A program made the position numbers and the translations under genes. A stretch of 64,000 bases of DNA from Sphingobacteriales bacterium. Its GTDB lineage: Bacteria > Bacteroidota > Bacteroidia > Chitinophagales > Chitinophagaceae. Below, in pieces: positions 1-9,091 of the stretch. Within the stretch, counting starts at the first letter, position 1, and every line of letters begins with the position of its first letter. Under the pieces are notes generated by a model that did not search any database, was not told where the DNA came from, and saw nothing but the letters and a program-made list of their open reading frames with translations. Location: contig JAHEBJ010000003.1 in the NCBI GenBank assembly GCA_024642285.1, forward strand, positions 1-64,000, written 5' to 3'.

Positions 1-120
1 GAAGGCTGGCCGCATTTTAAACAGTTAAAACCGCTGCCGGGTTTTATAATGATTGAGCAGGAGAATTTTTTAAAAGACCATATCTTACTCTATTTTAAAA
101 ATCAAAATTTTATTGACTAG
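1..120 (+). CDS. C-terminal fragment of an unidentified protein (truncated by window edge)
   Basis: Frame 1 is open from base 1 to TAG at 118-120 (EGWPHFKQLKPLPGFIMIEQENFLKDHILLYFKNQNFID*). Directly abuts the next gene. Confidence 0.55.
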   Translation, partial: EGWPHFKQLKPLPGFIMIEQENFLKDHILLYFKNQNFID

Positions 121-121
121 A

Positions 122-904
122 ATGAAAACATTAATTACGCTTGCCTTTATTTCTCTGGCTTCATTAACACTACAGGCACAAACCAAACCAACCGTTAAAC
201 CGGCCACTAAACCCGCAATTAAACCTGCTGCCATTACAAAACCAGCAGCCAAAATCCCATCGGGGCCCGTGGCAGTTAAACCTGCTCCTGTACCTTCTGC
301 AAAAACGAAAATCCCGGGAACAAGAGTAAAGGTTACTACCGATTCTGGTGTGATAATCATCAGGCTCTATGATAAAACTCCTCTCCATAGGGATAATTTT
401 ATCAAACTGGTCAATCAAAAATTTTTCGATAGTCTTTTATTTCACAGGGTAATAAATACATTTATGATACAGGGCGGCGATCCCAACAGTAAATATGCTC
501 CGCCGGGCCAACAATTGGGCATGGGTGATGTTGGCTATACCATTCCATCGGAATTTGATTCATCCTTGTATCATAAAAAAGGAGCGTTAGCAGCAGCCCG
601 TCAGCCAGATAATGTTAACCCAACGAAAGCCAGCAGCGGTTGCCAGTTCTATATCGTACAGGGCAAGACATGGAGCAACGAAGAACTGAACATGCATGAA
701 ATGCGAAAAGGCTCTAAATATACCCCCCAACAGAGAGCCCACTACCAAACTGTTGGCGGAACCGCCCAGCTTGACGGGAATTACACAGTGTTTGGTGAGG
801 TAGAGAGCGGATTTGAGGTAATCGATAAAATTGCTACTGTGGGCAGAGACGGAAGCAACAGGCCATTCGGCGATATTAGAATGTATATTGAGTTACTAAA
901 ATAG
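122..904 (+). CDS. Peptidylprolyl isomerase, cyclophilin type, exported, with Lys/Pro/Ala-rich N-terminal linker
   Basis: Signal peptide MKTLITLAFISLASLTLQAQ, then a KPA-rich stretch, then a cyclophilin domain (FHRVINTFMIQGGDP...). ATG at 122 preferred over the TTG at 113. Confidence 0.9.
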   Translation: MKTLITLAFISLASLTLQAQTKPTVKPATKPAIKPAAITKPAAKIPSGPVAVKPAPVPSAKTKIPGTRVKVTTDSGVIIIRLYDKTPLHRDNFIKLVNQKFFDSLLFHRVINTFMIQGGDPNSKYAPPGQQLGMGDVGYTIPSEFDSSLYHKKGALAAARQPDNVNPTKASSGCQFYIVQGKTWSNEELNMHEMRKGSKYTPQQRAHYQTVGGTAQLDGNYTVFGEVESGFEVIDKIATVGRDGSNRPFGDIRMYIELLK

Positions 905-975
905 ACTGCGACGAATGCCCATCGGGCTAAATTGCTTATTTTGCACCCGATTCAAATAACTACAAAACTTATAAA

Positions 976-1353
976 ATGAATTTTCCCGAAAATCTTCGAT
1001 ACACAAAAGACCATGAGTGGGTATCTATTGACGGTAATGTTGCAACTATTGGTGTTACCGATTTTGCCCAACGTGAATTAGGTGACATAGTTTACATCGA
1101 TATCAGCGCAAAAGGAAAAGCGCTTGCAGCGGAAGAAATATTCGGTACTGTAGAAGCCGTTAAGACAGTAAGTGACCTTTTCTTACCGGTTGCGGGTACC
1201 ATCACCGAAATAAACAGCAAACTGGACTCGGCTCCAGAACTGGTAAACAGCGATCCCTATGGTGATGGCTGGATGGTGAAAATGACCGTTGATAACCCCG
1301 CCGACGTTGAATCGCTGATGGACTCTGCGGCTTACGCAGCTTCAGTGGGATAG
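976..1353 (+). CDS. gcvH: Glycine cleavage system H protein
   Basis: [34 protein letters not shown]...[18 protein letters not shown] is a full-length GcvH with the lipoyl-Lys motif. Confidence 0.95.
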   Translation: MNFPENLRYTKDHEWVSIDGNVATIGVTDFAQRELGDIVYIDISAKGKALAAEEIFGTVEAVKTVSDLFLPVAGTITEINSKLDSAPELVNSDPYGDGWMVKMTVDNPADVESLMDSAAYAASVG

Positions 1354-1363
1354 AAAAATCAGA

Positions 1364-1747
1364 ATGAATAACCGATCGGCTATAAAAAAATTTATGCCAG
1401 GCATTGCCTGGTTTTTTCTTGTATTGGTATTGATTTGTTTACCAGGCAGAGACTTACCGGAAGTAGATTCCTGGCTCACTGCCATCTTTTTTGATAAATG
1501 GGTACATGCCGGACTGTTTGCAATACTCACTTTTTTATTTATCTACCCGGTAACAAAAATGAGTTTTTCGGGCGCAATCAAAAAAAAAACAGCGTTTAAA
1601 ATAGCCATTGCTGCATGTGTATGGGGATTAACTACTGAGTTTATTCAAAAGTATTTTGTACCCGACCGTGAATTTGACATTTTTGACTGGCTGGCCGACA
1701 GTTTTGGCATCTTAACCGCCTATATATTTTGTTACAAAAAATATTAA
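1364..1747 (+). CDS. VanZ family membrane protein
   Basis: Short multi-TM protein with a VanZ-like pattern (DKWVHAGLFAILTFLF...GLTTEFIQKYFVPDREFDIFDWLADSFG). Confidence 0.75.
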   Translation: MNNRSAIKKFMPGIAWFFLVLVLICLPGRDLPEVDSWLTAIFFDKWVHAGLFAILTFLFIYPVTKMSFSGAIKKKTAFKIAIAACVWGLTTEFIQKYFVPDREFDIFDWLADSFGILTAYIFCYKKY

Positions 1748-1788
1748 ACTAAAAAATCGCTATAAACAGGCCTGTTTTGTTTTTCCAC

Positions 1789-1819
1789 TTGACAAATGAA
1801 CCGGTTTAGCTTACCTTTG
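1789..1819 (+). promoter_or_regulatory. Bacteroidota-type promoter (TTG -33 / TACCTTTG -7) for the DUF4290 gene
   Basis: TTG at 1789-1791, 20-nt spacer, TACCTTTG at 1812-1819, 21 nt before ATG 1841. Confidence 0.6.
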
Positions 1820-1840
1820 CTTATGCTTAATACAGAGAAC

Positions 1841-2566
1841 ATGGAGTACAATACTACCAGGAATTTTTTGATCATGAGAGAATATGGCAGACATATTCAG
1901 AAAATGGTTGAATACCTGTTAACTATTGAAGACAAAGAAGAAAGACAGCGTAATGCTTACGCTGTAATTGAACTGATGGGTTTTTTAAACCCACACTTAA
2001 AAAATGTAGAAGACTTCCGTCACAAGTTGTGGGATCATCTTTTCCTCATCAGCGATTTTACGCTGGATGTTGAAAGCCCCTATCCCATTCCTACCAGGGA
2101 AACATTAAAAGCCAGGCCGGAGCGTTTACGGTACCCAAAAAAATATCCAAAATACAACCACCTTGGAAAAAATATTGAAGTGGTGATTGATAAAGCACTG
2201 AAGGAAGAAAATCCCGAAAAGAAACAAGGATTTGCAAACGCAGTGGCTTACTACATGAAACTCACTTACAGCAACTGGCATAAGGAACTGGTGCATGATG
2301 ATAATATCCAGTCGGAGTTATCGAGCATTACAAATGGAGAACTGGAGTTTAACAACCGTCCGTTTGTGAAACACCGTACCGATGATCGTGAAGAATATGG
2401 TAAACGAACCAGTGGTAGTAACTACCGTAAGGGCTATGGTGGCCGCAGTAATAGTGGCGGCGGACGTGATAACCGCGGAGGCAGTAATAATAGAGGCGGA
2501 GGCAGGGATAACCGTGGCGGAAATGATAACAGAAGCGGAAACAGGAATTATAAAAAAAGGTATTGA
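1841..2566 (+). CDS. DUF4290 domain-containing protein with Gly/Arg/Asn-rich (RGG-like) C-terminal tail
   Basis: MEYNTTRNFLIMREYGRHIQKMVEYLL...DUF4290-like body upstream of murA. Promoter at 1789-1819 excludes the listed 1796 start. Confidence 0.8.
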   Translation: MEYNTTRNFLIMREYGRHIQKMVEYLLTIEDKEERQRNAYAVIELMGFLNPHLKNVEDFRHKLWDHLFLISDFTLDVESPYPIPTRETLKARPERLRYPKKYPKYNHLGKNIEVVIDKALKEENPEKKQGFANAVAYYMKLTYSNWHKELVHDDNIQSELSSITNGELEFNNRPFVKHRTDDREEYGKRTSGSNYRKGYGGRSNSGGGRDNRGGSNNRGGGRDNRGGNDNRSGNRNYKKRY

Positions 2567-2593
2567 TCCCGGATATTGATCCAATAATGAATT

Positions 2594-2620
2594 ACCCTGA
2601 TTTAGTTCAGGGTTTTTTAT
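2594..2620 (+). terminator. Rho-independent terminator after the DUF4290 gene
   Basis: ACCCTGA-tttagt-TCAGGGT stem followed by a T run. Confidence 0.75.
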
Positions 2621-2647
2621 TTTTTTAAATAAGAATAACTTTACAGC

Positions 2648-3952
2648 ATGCAATCATTTGAAGTAAGAGGTGGGAAAAAACTTTTTGGAGAAATTACTCC
2701 CCAAGGTGCCAAGAACGAAGCGTTGCAAATTATCTCTGCAGTTTTATTGACTGCCGAAAAAATTACCATTTCTAATATTCCCGATATTATAGATGTAAAT
2801 CTGTTGATAGAATTGTTGGGAGAGATGAAAGTGAAAGTCAACAGAACAAGTCGTGATACCTGTATTTTCCAGGCCGATGATGTTGATGTGGATTACCTGC
2901 ACAGCGAAACCTTTCACAAAAAAAGTGGAAAACTGCGAGGCTCTGTAATGCTTGCCGGTCCTATGCTGGCAAGGTTTAAGAAAGCTTATATTCCAAAACC
3001 TGGTGGCGACAAAATCGGTAGAAGAAGGTTAGACACACATATTATTGGTTTTGAAAAATTAGGGGCTCAATTTTCGTATCATGCCGAAGATGGATTTTTT
3101 CATTTAAATGCTGAACAGTTAAAAGGTGCCAGCATTTTACTGGACGAACCCAGTGTAACAGGCACCGCAAATATTTTAATGGCCTCTTCTATGGCCAGTG
3201 GAACCACAACTATCTACAATTCAGCTTGCGAACCCTATGTGCAGCAGCTTTGCCGCATGCTCAATAAAATGGGTGCAAAGATCAGCGGTGTTGGCAGCAA
3301 TATGCTTACCATAACCGGAGTGGATCAATTGGGTGGCACCGAACACAGCATGCTGCCCGATATGATAGAAGTGGGATCTTTCATTGGCCTGGCCGCTATG
3401 ACCCAAAGTGATATTACTATTAAAAATGCTGGTATTGAACATCTGGGCGTTATCCCTGAAAGATTTCAGCAACTTGGAATTGAAATGAATTTTAAAGGTG
3501 ATGATATTCATATCCCTACCCAGGAAATTTATGAGATAGAAAAATATATGGATGGTGGTGTGCTTACTATGTACGATCATCCATGGCCGGGCTTTACGCC
3601 AGATCTTTTAAGCATAATTTTAGTTACCGCCACACAGGCAAGAGGCAGTGTACTTATTCACCAAAAAATGTTTGAGAGCCGTTTGTTTTTTGTAGATAAA
3701 CTGATTGATATGGGTGCACAGGTCATCCTCTGCGATCCGCACAGGGCTGTAGTGATAGGATTAGAACGTGAACAAAAATTGCGTGGCATAACCATGAGTA
3801 GTCCTGATATACGTGCCGGAGTAGCGTTGCTGATTGCCGCTTTGAGTGCCCAGGGAAAGAGTACAATTCAAAATATAGAACAGATAGATAGGGGTTATCA
3901 GAATATAGATACGAGGTTGCTGGCGCTTGGCGCTGATATAAAAAGAATATAA
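2648..3952 (+). CDS. murA: UDP-N-acetylglucosamine 1-carboxyvinyltransferase
   Basis: Full-length EPT/MurA fold signature. Catalytic loop reads KPGGDKIGRRRLDTH (Asp in place of Cys). Confidence 0.93.
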   Translation: MQSFEVRGGKKLFGEITPQGAKNEALQIISAVLLTAEKITISNIPDIIDVNLLIELLGEMKVKVNRTSRDTCIFQADDVDVDYLHSETFHKKSGKLRGSVMLAGPMLARFKKAYIPKPGGDKIGRRRLDTHIIGFEKLGAQFSYHAEDGFFHLNAEQLKGASILLDEPSVTGTANILMASSMASGTTTIYNSACEPYVQQLCRMLNKMGAKISGVGSNMLTITGVDQLGGTEHSMLPDMIEVGSFIGLAAMTQSDITIKNAGIEHLGVIPERFQQLGIEMNFKGDDIHIPTQEIYEIEKYMDGGVLTMYDHPWPGFTPDLLSIILVTATQARGSVLIHQKMFESRLFFVDKLIDMGAQVILCDPHRAVVIGLEREQKLRGITMSSPDIRAGVALLIAALSAQGKSTIQNIEQIDRGYQNIDTRLLALGADIKRI

Positions 3953-4375
3953 ATGAAAAAAGTTTTATTCTTCATTATATTAATTACAAGTTTTGCTTTT
4001 GTATCCTGCCGTAATAAAACTGTTGTATTACTTACTAAAAAATGGGATTGTGTACAAGTAGAAAATATTCTTCCACCCAATGGAAAGTATGCATCATTTG
4101 AAGATTCGGTGAACACTACGTTGATACATTCAGCGCTTCAATCCTTAAACTGGACCTTTAAAAATAATATGGGTTATGAATGTTCTTTAGGAAGTCGAGT
4201 AGTGTTGCAGGGTAAATATCAACTTATGGATGACGATAAAGTCATAATTCTTACACCTGAATCAAGTAGTTCCGGCAACAGGTATGTAATTAATTCGCTT
4301 ACCGAATACGAACTTGTACTGAGCGGTAGAGCCGAAAATAAAAATCTGGTTTTGCACTTTAGGTCATCTGATTAA
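3953..4375 (+). CDS. Hypothetical lipoprotein
   Basis: Signal II peptide MKKVLFFIILITSFAFVSC. Lipocalin-like small protein starting directly after the murA stop. Confidence 0.65.
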   Translation: MKKVLFFIILITSFAFVSCRNKTVVLLTKKWDCVQVENILPPNGKYASFEDSVNTTLIHSALQSLNWTFKNNMGYECSLGSRVVLQGKYQLMDDDKVIILTPESSSSGNRYVINSLTEYELVLSGRAENKNLVLHFRSSD

Positions 4376-4401
4376 ATAAAAATTAAATAGTTTCTTTGCA
4401 C

Positions 4402-4977
4402 ATGGGTAAGGCAAATCAAAAAATTATTATCATCACTGCTCCTTCGGGCGCCGGCAAAACTTCCATTACCAGGTACCTGATGAAAACCTTTCCCCAACTG
4501 GCTTTTTCAGTTTCGGCAGCTACCCGTAAACCAAGAGGCGAAGAAAAAAATGGCGTTGACTATCATTTCATGAGTACCGAGGCATTTAAAGAAAAAATTA
4601 AACAGGATGAATTTGTGGAATGGGAAATGGTGTATGAAGGAAAATATTACGGTACGCTCAAATCAGAAATGGAACGCATCTGGAAAGAAAATAAAATTCC
4701 GGTACTGGACATTGATGTAAAGGGTGCTATTCATGTGCAGCAGCAATACCCCGATTCATCGCTAAGCATTTTTATTCAAGCGCCCTCTATTGATGAGCTA
4801 AAGAAAAGACTGGAAAGCCGCGGTACAGAAACAGCTGAGTCATTAGCAGCAAGGATCAATAAAGCATCTTACGAACTTTCCTTTAAAGATCATTTTAATA
4901 AAACAATTACCAACGATGAATTACAGCGTGCCTGCAGTCAGGCTGCGGCGATTGTTGCGGATTTTATCCGTAACTAA
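4402..4977 (+). CDS. gmk: Guanylate kinase
   Basis: P-loop APSGAGKTSI and SAATRKPRGEEKNGVDYHF, VEWEMVYEGKYYGT. ATG 4402 preferred to TTG 4396. Confidence 0.95.
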   Translation: MGKANQKIIIITAPSGAGKTSITRYLMKTFPQLAFSVSAATRKPRGEEKNGVDYHFMSTEAFKEKIKQDEFVEWEMVYEGKYYGTLKSEMERIWKENKIPVLDIDVKGAIHVQQQYPDSSLSIFIQAPSIDELKKRLESRGTETAESLAARINKASYELSFKDHFNKTITNDELQRACSQAAAIVADFIRN

Positions 4978-5009
4978 AACCGTTTAAAAACTCTTTCTTA
5001 TTTTTAACT

Positions 5010-6296
5010 ATGGATTGGATAGCCCTGATTGCCATTATTGTTTCACTGCTGCTTATCGGTTTCTTTGCCGGTATTGAAATCGCATTCATATCAGCCAATA
5101 AACTATCGATTGAATTAAACCGCAAGCAGGGTACTAAAAGTGGAAAGATCTGGGGATTTTTTGCAGACCGGCCGGCGAAATTTATTGGCACAACACTGGT
5201 AGGTATCAATCTTGTATTTGTGGTGTATGGTTTACTGGTGGTTGATATGTTGTTTCCCATCTGGCATTGGATCGAGTTAAAACTACCGTCTTCACTTGTT
5301 GAATCGGTTAAGTACATCAAGCTTTTTGTTGAAACCGTTTTGTCAACATTTATTGTTTTGTTTGTTGAATTTTTCTTTAAAGCGTTTTTCAGGGCACGCA
5401 ACAGCGGCATTCTCAGTTCGGGCATCATCAGCAGCGTAGTGCAGTTCTTTTATTGGATGTTTGCCTCTATCGGTTCTTACCTGGTAAATTTTGCTGAGTG
5501 GATCTTAAAAAGATTGCTTGATGTAAAGATCAACTCGAAAAAAGATATTTTCACAAAAGTTGACCTGGAGCATTTCATGCAGCAGAATAAACACCACGAA
5601 GAAGAAACCAACAGTGAAGTAAATAAAGAACTTTTTGAAAATGCTCTGTCACTCAGCGAAACTAAACTCAGAGAATGCCTTATACCCCGGAAAGAAATTG
5701 AGGGAGTAAATATCAATTCGTCAATTGCAGACGTAAAAGCTAAATTCATAGAAACCCATTTAAGCAAATTAGTGGTTTATGAAGAAAACATCGATAATAT
5801 AAATGGGTACATTCACCAGCTCGACTTGTTTAAACAACCGGCAACAGTAAAAGAAATTTTACTGCCCATTCCCACTGTCCCTGAAAGCATGAGTGCTACC
5901 GACCTGATGAACAAATTCAGCAAAGACAGAAAATCAATAGCCTGGGTGGTTGATGAGTTTGGCGGCACGGCAGGTATTGTAACCATGGAAGACCTGCTGG
6001 AAGAGATATTTGGCGAAATAAAAGACGAATACGATACGGAAGAATTTGTTGACAAGCAGCTGGCCAGCAACGAATACATTTTTAGCGGCAGGGTTGAACT
6101 TGATTTCATTACCGAAAAATACAAACTCAGTTTTCCGGATGACGAGGAAACAGAAACTTTATCGGGCTACATCATCAAAAAAAATGAAGAAATACCGAAG
6201 TTGAAAGATCATATCATAATTGGCAATTACGAAATTGATATTTTGAATGTTAGCGACACCCGGATTGAAATGGTAAAGCTGAAAGTGCTGAAATAG
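5010..6296 (+). CDS. Hemolysin/CorC-HlyC family protein (DUF21 + CBS pair + CorC_HlyC domain)
   Basis: N-terminal TM DUF21 region, CBS-like region, VVDEFGGTAGIVTMEDLLEEIFGEIKDEYD motif. Confidence 0.88.
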   Translation: MDWIALIAIIVSLLLIGFFAGIEIAFISANKLSIELNRKQGTKSGKIWGFFADRPAKFIGTTLVGINLVFVVYGLLVVDMLFPIWHWIELKLPSSLVESVKYIKLFVETVLSTFIVLFVEFFFKAFFRARNSGILSSGIISSVVQFFYWMFASIGSYLVNFAEWILKRLLDVKINSKKDIFTKVDLEHFMQQNKHHEEETNSEVNKELFENALSLSETKLRECLIPRKEIEGVNINSSIADVKAKFIETHLSKLVVYEENIDNINGYIHQLDLFKQPATVKEILLPIPTVPESMSATDLMNKFSKDRKSIAWVVDEFGGTAGIVTMEDLLEEIFGEIKDEYDTEEFVDKQLASNEYIFSGRVELDFITEKYKLSFPDDEETETLSGYIIKKNEEIPKLKDHIIIGNYEIDILNVSDTRIEMVKLKVLK

Positions 6297-6330
6297 AACG
6301 GGGTTTTAACCTTCTCTTATTTTTATTTAC

Positions 6331-7449
6331 ATGATCATTGCTGTTAACACAAGATTACAAGAAAAGCAACAGCCTGAGGTATACAAATCATTTTTGTTTA
6401 CCTGCCTCAATGGGCTAACAATAAAATATCCGCAGCACCAGTTCATTTTTATTTTTGATAAAGTTTATGACGAGCAACCTTCATTTGCCAAAAATGTGAC
6501 GCTGGTAGTTACCGGTCCGCAAACCACAAACACGTTAAGGCTGCAATACTGGTTCAATTTTAAAATACCTAAGGTATTAAGACAGTATAAAGCTGATGTT
6601 TTTTTAAGCATGGAAGGAATAGGCTCTTTACGTACAAAAAAACCTCAATGCCTTTTTATTGCCGATCTGGGTTTTGTTCATCGGCCCCAACTGCAAAAAA
6701 AATGGCTGGCCGGATTTTATAAAAAATATATTGCCTCTTTTCTTGCAAAAGCCGCTACAGTTGCTGTAGTATCGGAGGCAGCAGAATTAACAGTTCACGA
6801 AAATTTTAAAATTGAAAAGTCGATGATCCAGGTGATCCCGCCAGGTATTGATAAAATATTCAAGCCACTCGGATGGGAAGAAAAAGAAAAGGTCAGAGAA
6901 AAATACTCCGATGGAAAAGCATATTTTTTATTCAGCGGAAATACAGATCAACGAAGCAATATGCTTACCCTTTTAAAGGCTTTTTCGTTATTTAAACGCA
7001 GGCAAAAAAGCAATATGCTTTTGGTAATTGCCGGTAATGCAGATGAACAACTTAGAGTGGACCTGAAAACTTACAAATTTCGTAATGAAGTCAGATTAAT
7101 GGAAAATTTATCTAAAGATGAACAGGCAGAAATAACTGCTGCTGCTTATGCAATGTTGTATCCTGTTTTATACTGCGATCTTGCTTTACCTGCATTACAA
7201 TCTATGAAATGCCAGGTTCCCGTACTTGTATCCAACGCCGGAGCATTGCCACAAATTTGTGGCAATGCAGCCCTTTATTGCCATGCAGAAAACCAAAATG
7301 ACATCGCTGAAAAAATGATGTTGCTGTTTAAAGATGAAGACATGGCCAACAGGTTAGTTGAAGCAGGTAAAAAAATTATTCAAAAGCATGATGCCGAAAA
7401 ATCCGCTGAACTATTGATGCAATCCATTCAAAAAGCCTTCAATAGCTGA
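6331..7449 (+). CDS. Glycosyltransferase family 4/1-type protein
   Basis: GT-B pattern: VSEAAELTVHENF...IQVIPPGID...LFSGNTDQRSNMLTLLKAFSLFKRRQ...PALQSMKCQVPVLVSNAGALPQICGNAALY. Confidence 0.85.
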   Translation: MIIAVNTRLQEKQQPEVYKSFLFTCLNGLTIKYPQHQFIFIFDKVYDEQPSFAKNVTLVVTGPQTTNTLRLQYWFNFKIPKVLRQYKADVFLSMEGIGSLRTKKPQCLFIADLGFVHRPQLQKKWLAGFYKKYIASFLAKAATVAVVSEAAELTVHENFKIEKSMIQVIPPGIDKIFKPLGWEEKEKVREKYSDGKAYFLFSGNTDQRSNMLTLLKAFSLFKRRQKSNMLLVIAGNADEQLRVDLKTYKFRNEVRLMENLSKDEQAEITAAAYAMLYPVLYCDLALPALQSMKCQVPVLVSNAGALPQICGNAALYCHAENQNDIAEKMMLLFKDEDMANRLVEAGKKIIQKHDAEKSAELLMQSIQKAFNS

Positions 7450-7538
7450 TATCCTGCACATTGAGGGTTCTTTTTCAATTTAAATCCTGCTTAAAATAAA
7501 GAACTTGTTAATATATCAGGGTTTTAACCGGTATCAGT

Positions 7539-7546
7539 TAAATTTG
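7539..7546 (+). promoter_or_regulatory. Bacteroidota -7 box (TAAATTTG) upstream of gldC
   Basis: TAAATTTG 36 nt before ATG 7582; -33 element not clear. Confidence 0.4.
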
Positions 7547-7581
7547 CAGCCTAATAAATAATCAAGGAAGAAATAAAAAAT

Positions 7582-7926
7582 ATGAATCAGTCAACAATTA
7601 AAATAGATGTACTACTTGACCCCAATAAAGTACCCGAGCAAATAAGTTGGGTGGCCAGCGACAGTACAGCCAATATGGTTCAAAAAGCCAAGGCAATGAG
7701 TGTGGCTTTTTGGGATGGCGCCGACAAATCTGCATTACGCATCGATCTTTGGACAAAAGATATGATGGTTGATGAGATGGCTGATTTTTATTACCAGATG
7801 CTGATGAGTATGGCTGATACATTTAAACGGGCTACTCAACAAGAGGAAATGAGTGAAGACATGAAAAAATTTGCAAAAGAGTTTTTTGAAAAATTCAGGG
7901 CGATACAGATGAAAGAGCAGAAATAG
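7582..7926 (+). CDS. gldC: Gliding motility protein GldC
   Basis: STIKIDVLLDPNKVPEQISWVASDS...KAMSVAFWDGADKSALRIDLWTKDMMVDEMADFYYQML matches the GldC family pattern. Confidence 0.88.
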   Translation: MNQSTIKIDVLLDPNKVPEQISWVASDSTANMVQKAKAMSVAFWDGADKSALRIDLWTKDMMVDEMADFYYQMLMSMADTFKRATQQEEMSEDMKKFAKEFFEKFRAIQMKEQK

Positions 7927-7967
7927 GAATTAGGAGAAAAAGCGAATTAAAAACTAAAAAAATCAAC

Positions 7968-8420
7968 ATGAGTTTAGAACAACAGATAATGGCCGAAATG
8001 AAAGAAGCCATGAAAAGTAAGAATGAGGGCGTTTTACGTGCCCTGCGTGCCATAAAAGCCGAGATCATAAAAGCAAAAACCGACCCTGGTGCAGGTGGAG
8101 CAATTGACGAAGCAACCGAACAAAAGTTTTTACAAAAAATGATGAAGCAGCGGAGAGATTCGCTGGAAATTTTTGAAAAGCAGGGACGTGAAGAACTGGC
8201 CACCAAAGAAAAAGAAGAAATGGCTGTAATTGAAAAGTTTCTGCCAAAACAGCTTTCTGATTCAGAATTGACCGAGATCCTGAAAACAATAATTACAGAA
8301 ACAGGAGCAGCATCTCCCGGCGACATGGGCAAAGTAATGGGAGTTGCCAGTAAACAACTGGCAGGCAAGGCCGATGGCAAAACCATCAGCAACAAAGTGA
8401 AGGACCTGCTGGCTGGGTAG
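7968..8420 (+). CDS. GatB/YqeY domain-containing protein
   Basis: MSLEQQIMAEMKEAMKSKNEGVLRALRAIKAEI...FLPKQLSDSEL...DMGKVMG typical YqeY. Confidence 0.9.
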   Translation: MSLEQQIMAEMKEAMKSKNEGVLRALRAIKAEIIKAKTDPGAGGAIDEATEQKFLQKMMKQRRDSLEIFEKQGREELATKEKEEMAVIEKFLPKQLSDSELTEILKTIITETGAASPGDMGKVMGVASKQLAGKADGKTISNKVKDLLAG

Positions 8421-8451
8421 TTCTTGGTATCTTGACAAGGCAAATCGAATT

Positions 8452-8991
8452 ATGTTTATAGATCTCATTTTTGCAATATTCATGTTCATCGCCATTTTTA
8501 AAGGATCTCAAAAAGGGCTGATCATTGCCTTATTTTCCATCATTGCATTTATTTTAGGACTGGCGGCTGCTTTAAAACTTTCAACAGCTGTAGCAGGTTA
8601 TTTAAAGGAATCGGTAAATGTGTCTGACAAATGGCTGCCTTTTATTGCCTTTGCCCTGGTATTTTTCGTAGTTGTCCTTTTGGTAAGGCTGGGCGGAAAA
8701 CTGGTGGAAAAAACTTTCCAGATTGCGCTATTAGGATGGATTAACCGCCTGGGTGGAATTTTGTTATACGTAGCACTATACACAATAATACTTAGCATAT
8801 TTATTTTTTATGCAGAGAAGTTACAATGGCTCAAACCGGAAACTATTGAAAACTCTTATACATATGAATTCGTACGGCCATGGGGGCCAATTGTAATGGA
8901 TAGTTTTGGAAAACTGATACCACTGTTTAAGGACATGTTTAATGAACTTGGCGATTTTTTCAGCAGCCTGTCAAACAAAATTCAGCATTAA
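8452..8991 (+). CDS. CvpA family protein
   Basis: FIDLIFAIFMFIAIFKGSQKGLIIALFSIIAFILGLAAALKLS...four-TM CvpA pattern. Confidence 0.85.
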   Translation: MFIDLIFAIFMFIAIFKGSQKGLIIALFSIIAFILGLAAALKLSTAVAGYLKESVNVSDKWLPFIAFALVFFVVVLLVRLGGKLVEKTFQIALLGWINRLGGILLYVALYTIILSIFIFYAEKLQWLKPETIENSYTYEFVRPWGPIVMDSFGKLIPLFKDMFNELGDFFSSLSNKIQH

Positions 8992-9091
8992 TTTCAGCCA
9001 TTATCTTATTTAACGTAATTTTAGCCCTCATACCGGTTTCATAACTTTAAGAATGAGTATGCGGTTTATATTAAACAATTTGTATTAACGG

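Noticed and set aside
2318-2653. Long minus-strand and shifted-frame ORFs over the DUF4290 tail (2318..2653 -, 2382..2579 +)
   Set aside because: Low-complexity shadow ORFs of the Gly/Arg repeat; no signal or motif, and the main frame has a clear family match.
5010-6296. Assignment as GldE
   Set aside because: GldE shares this architecture, but no gldD or ssb neighbour is present, so only the generic hemolysin/CorC family call is supported.
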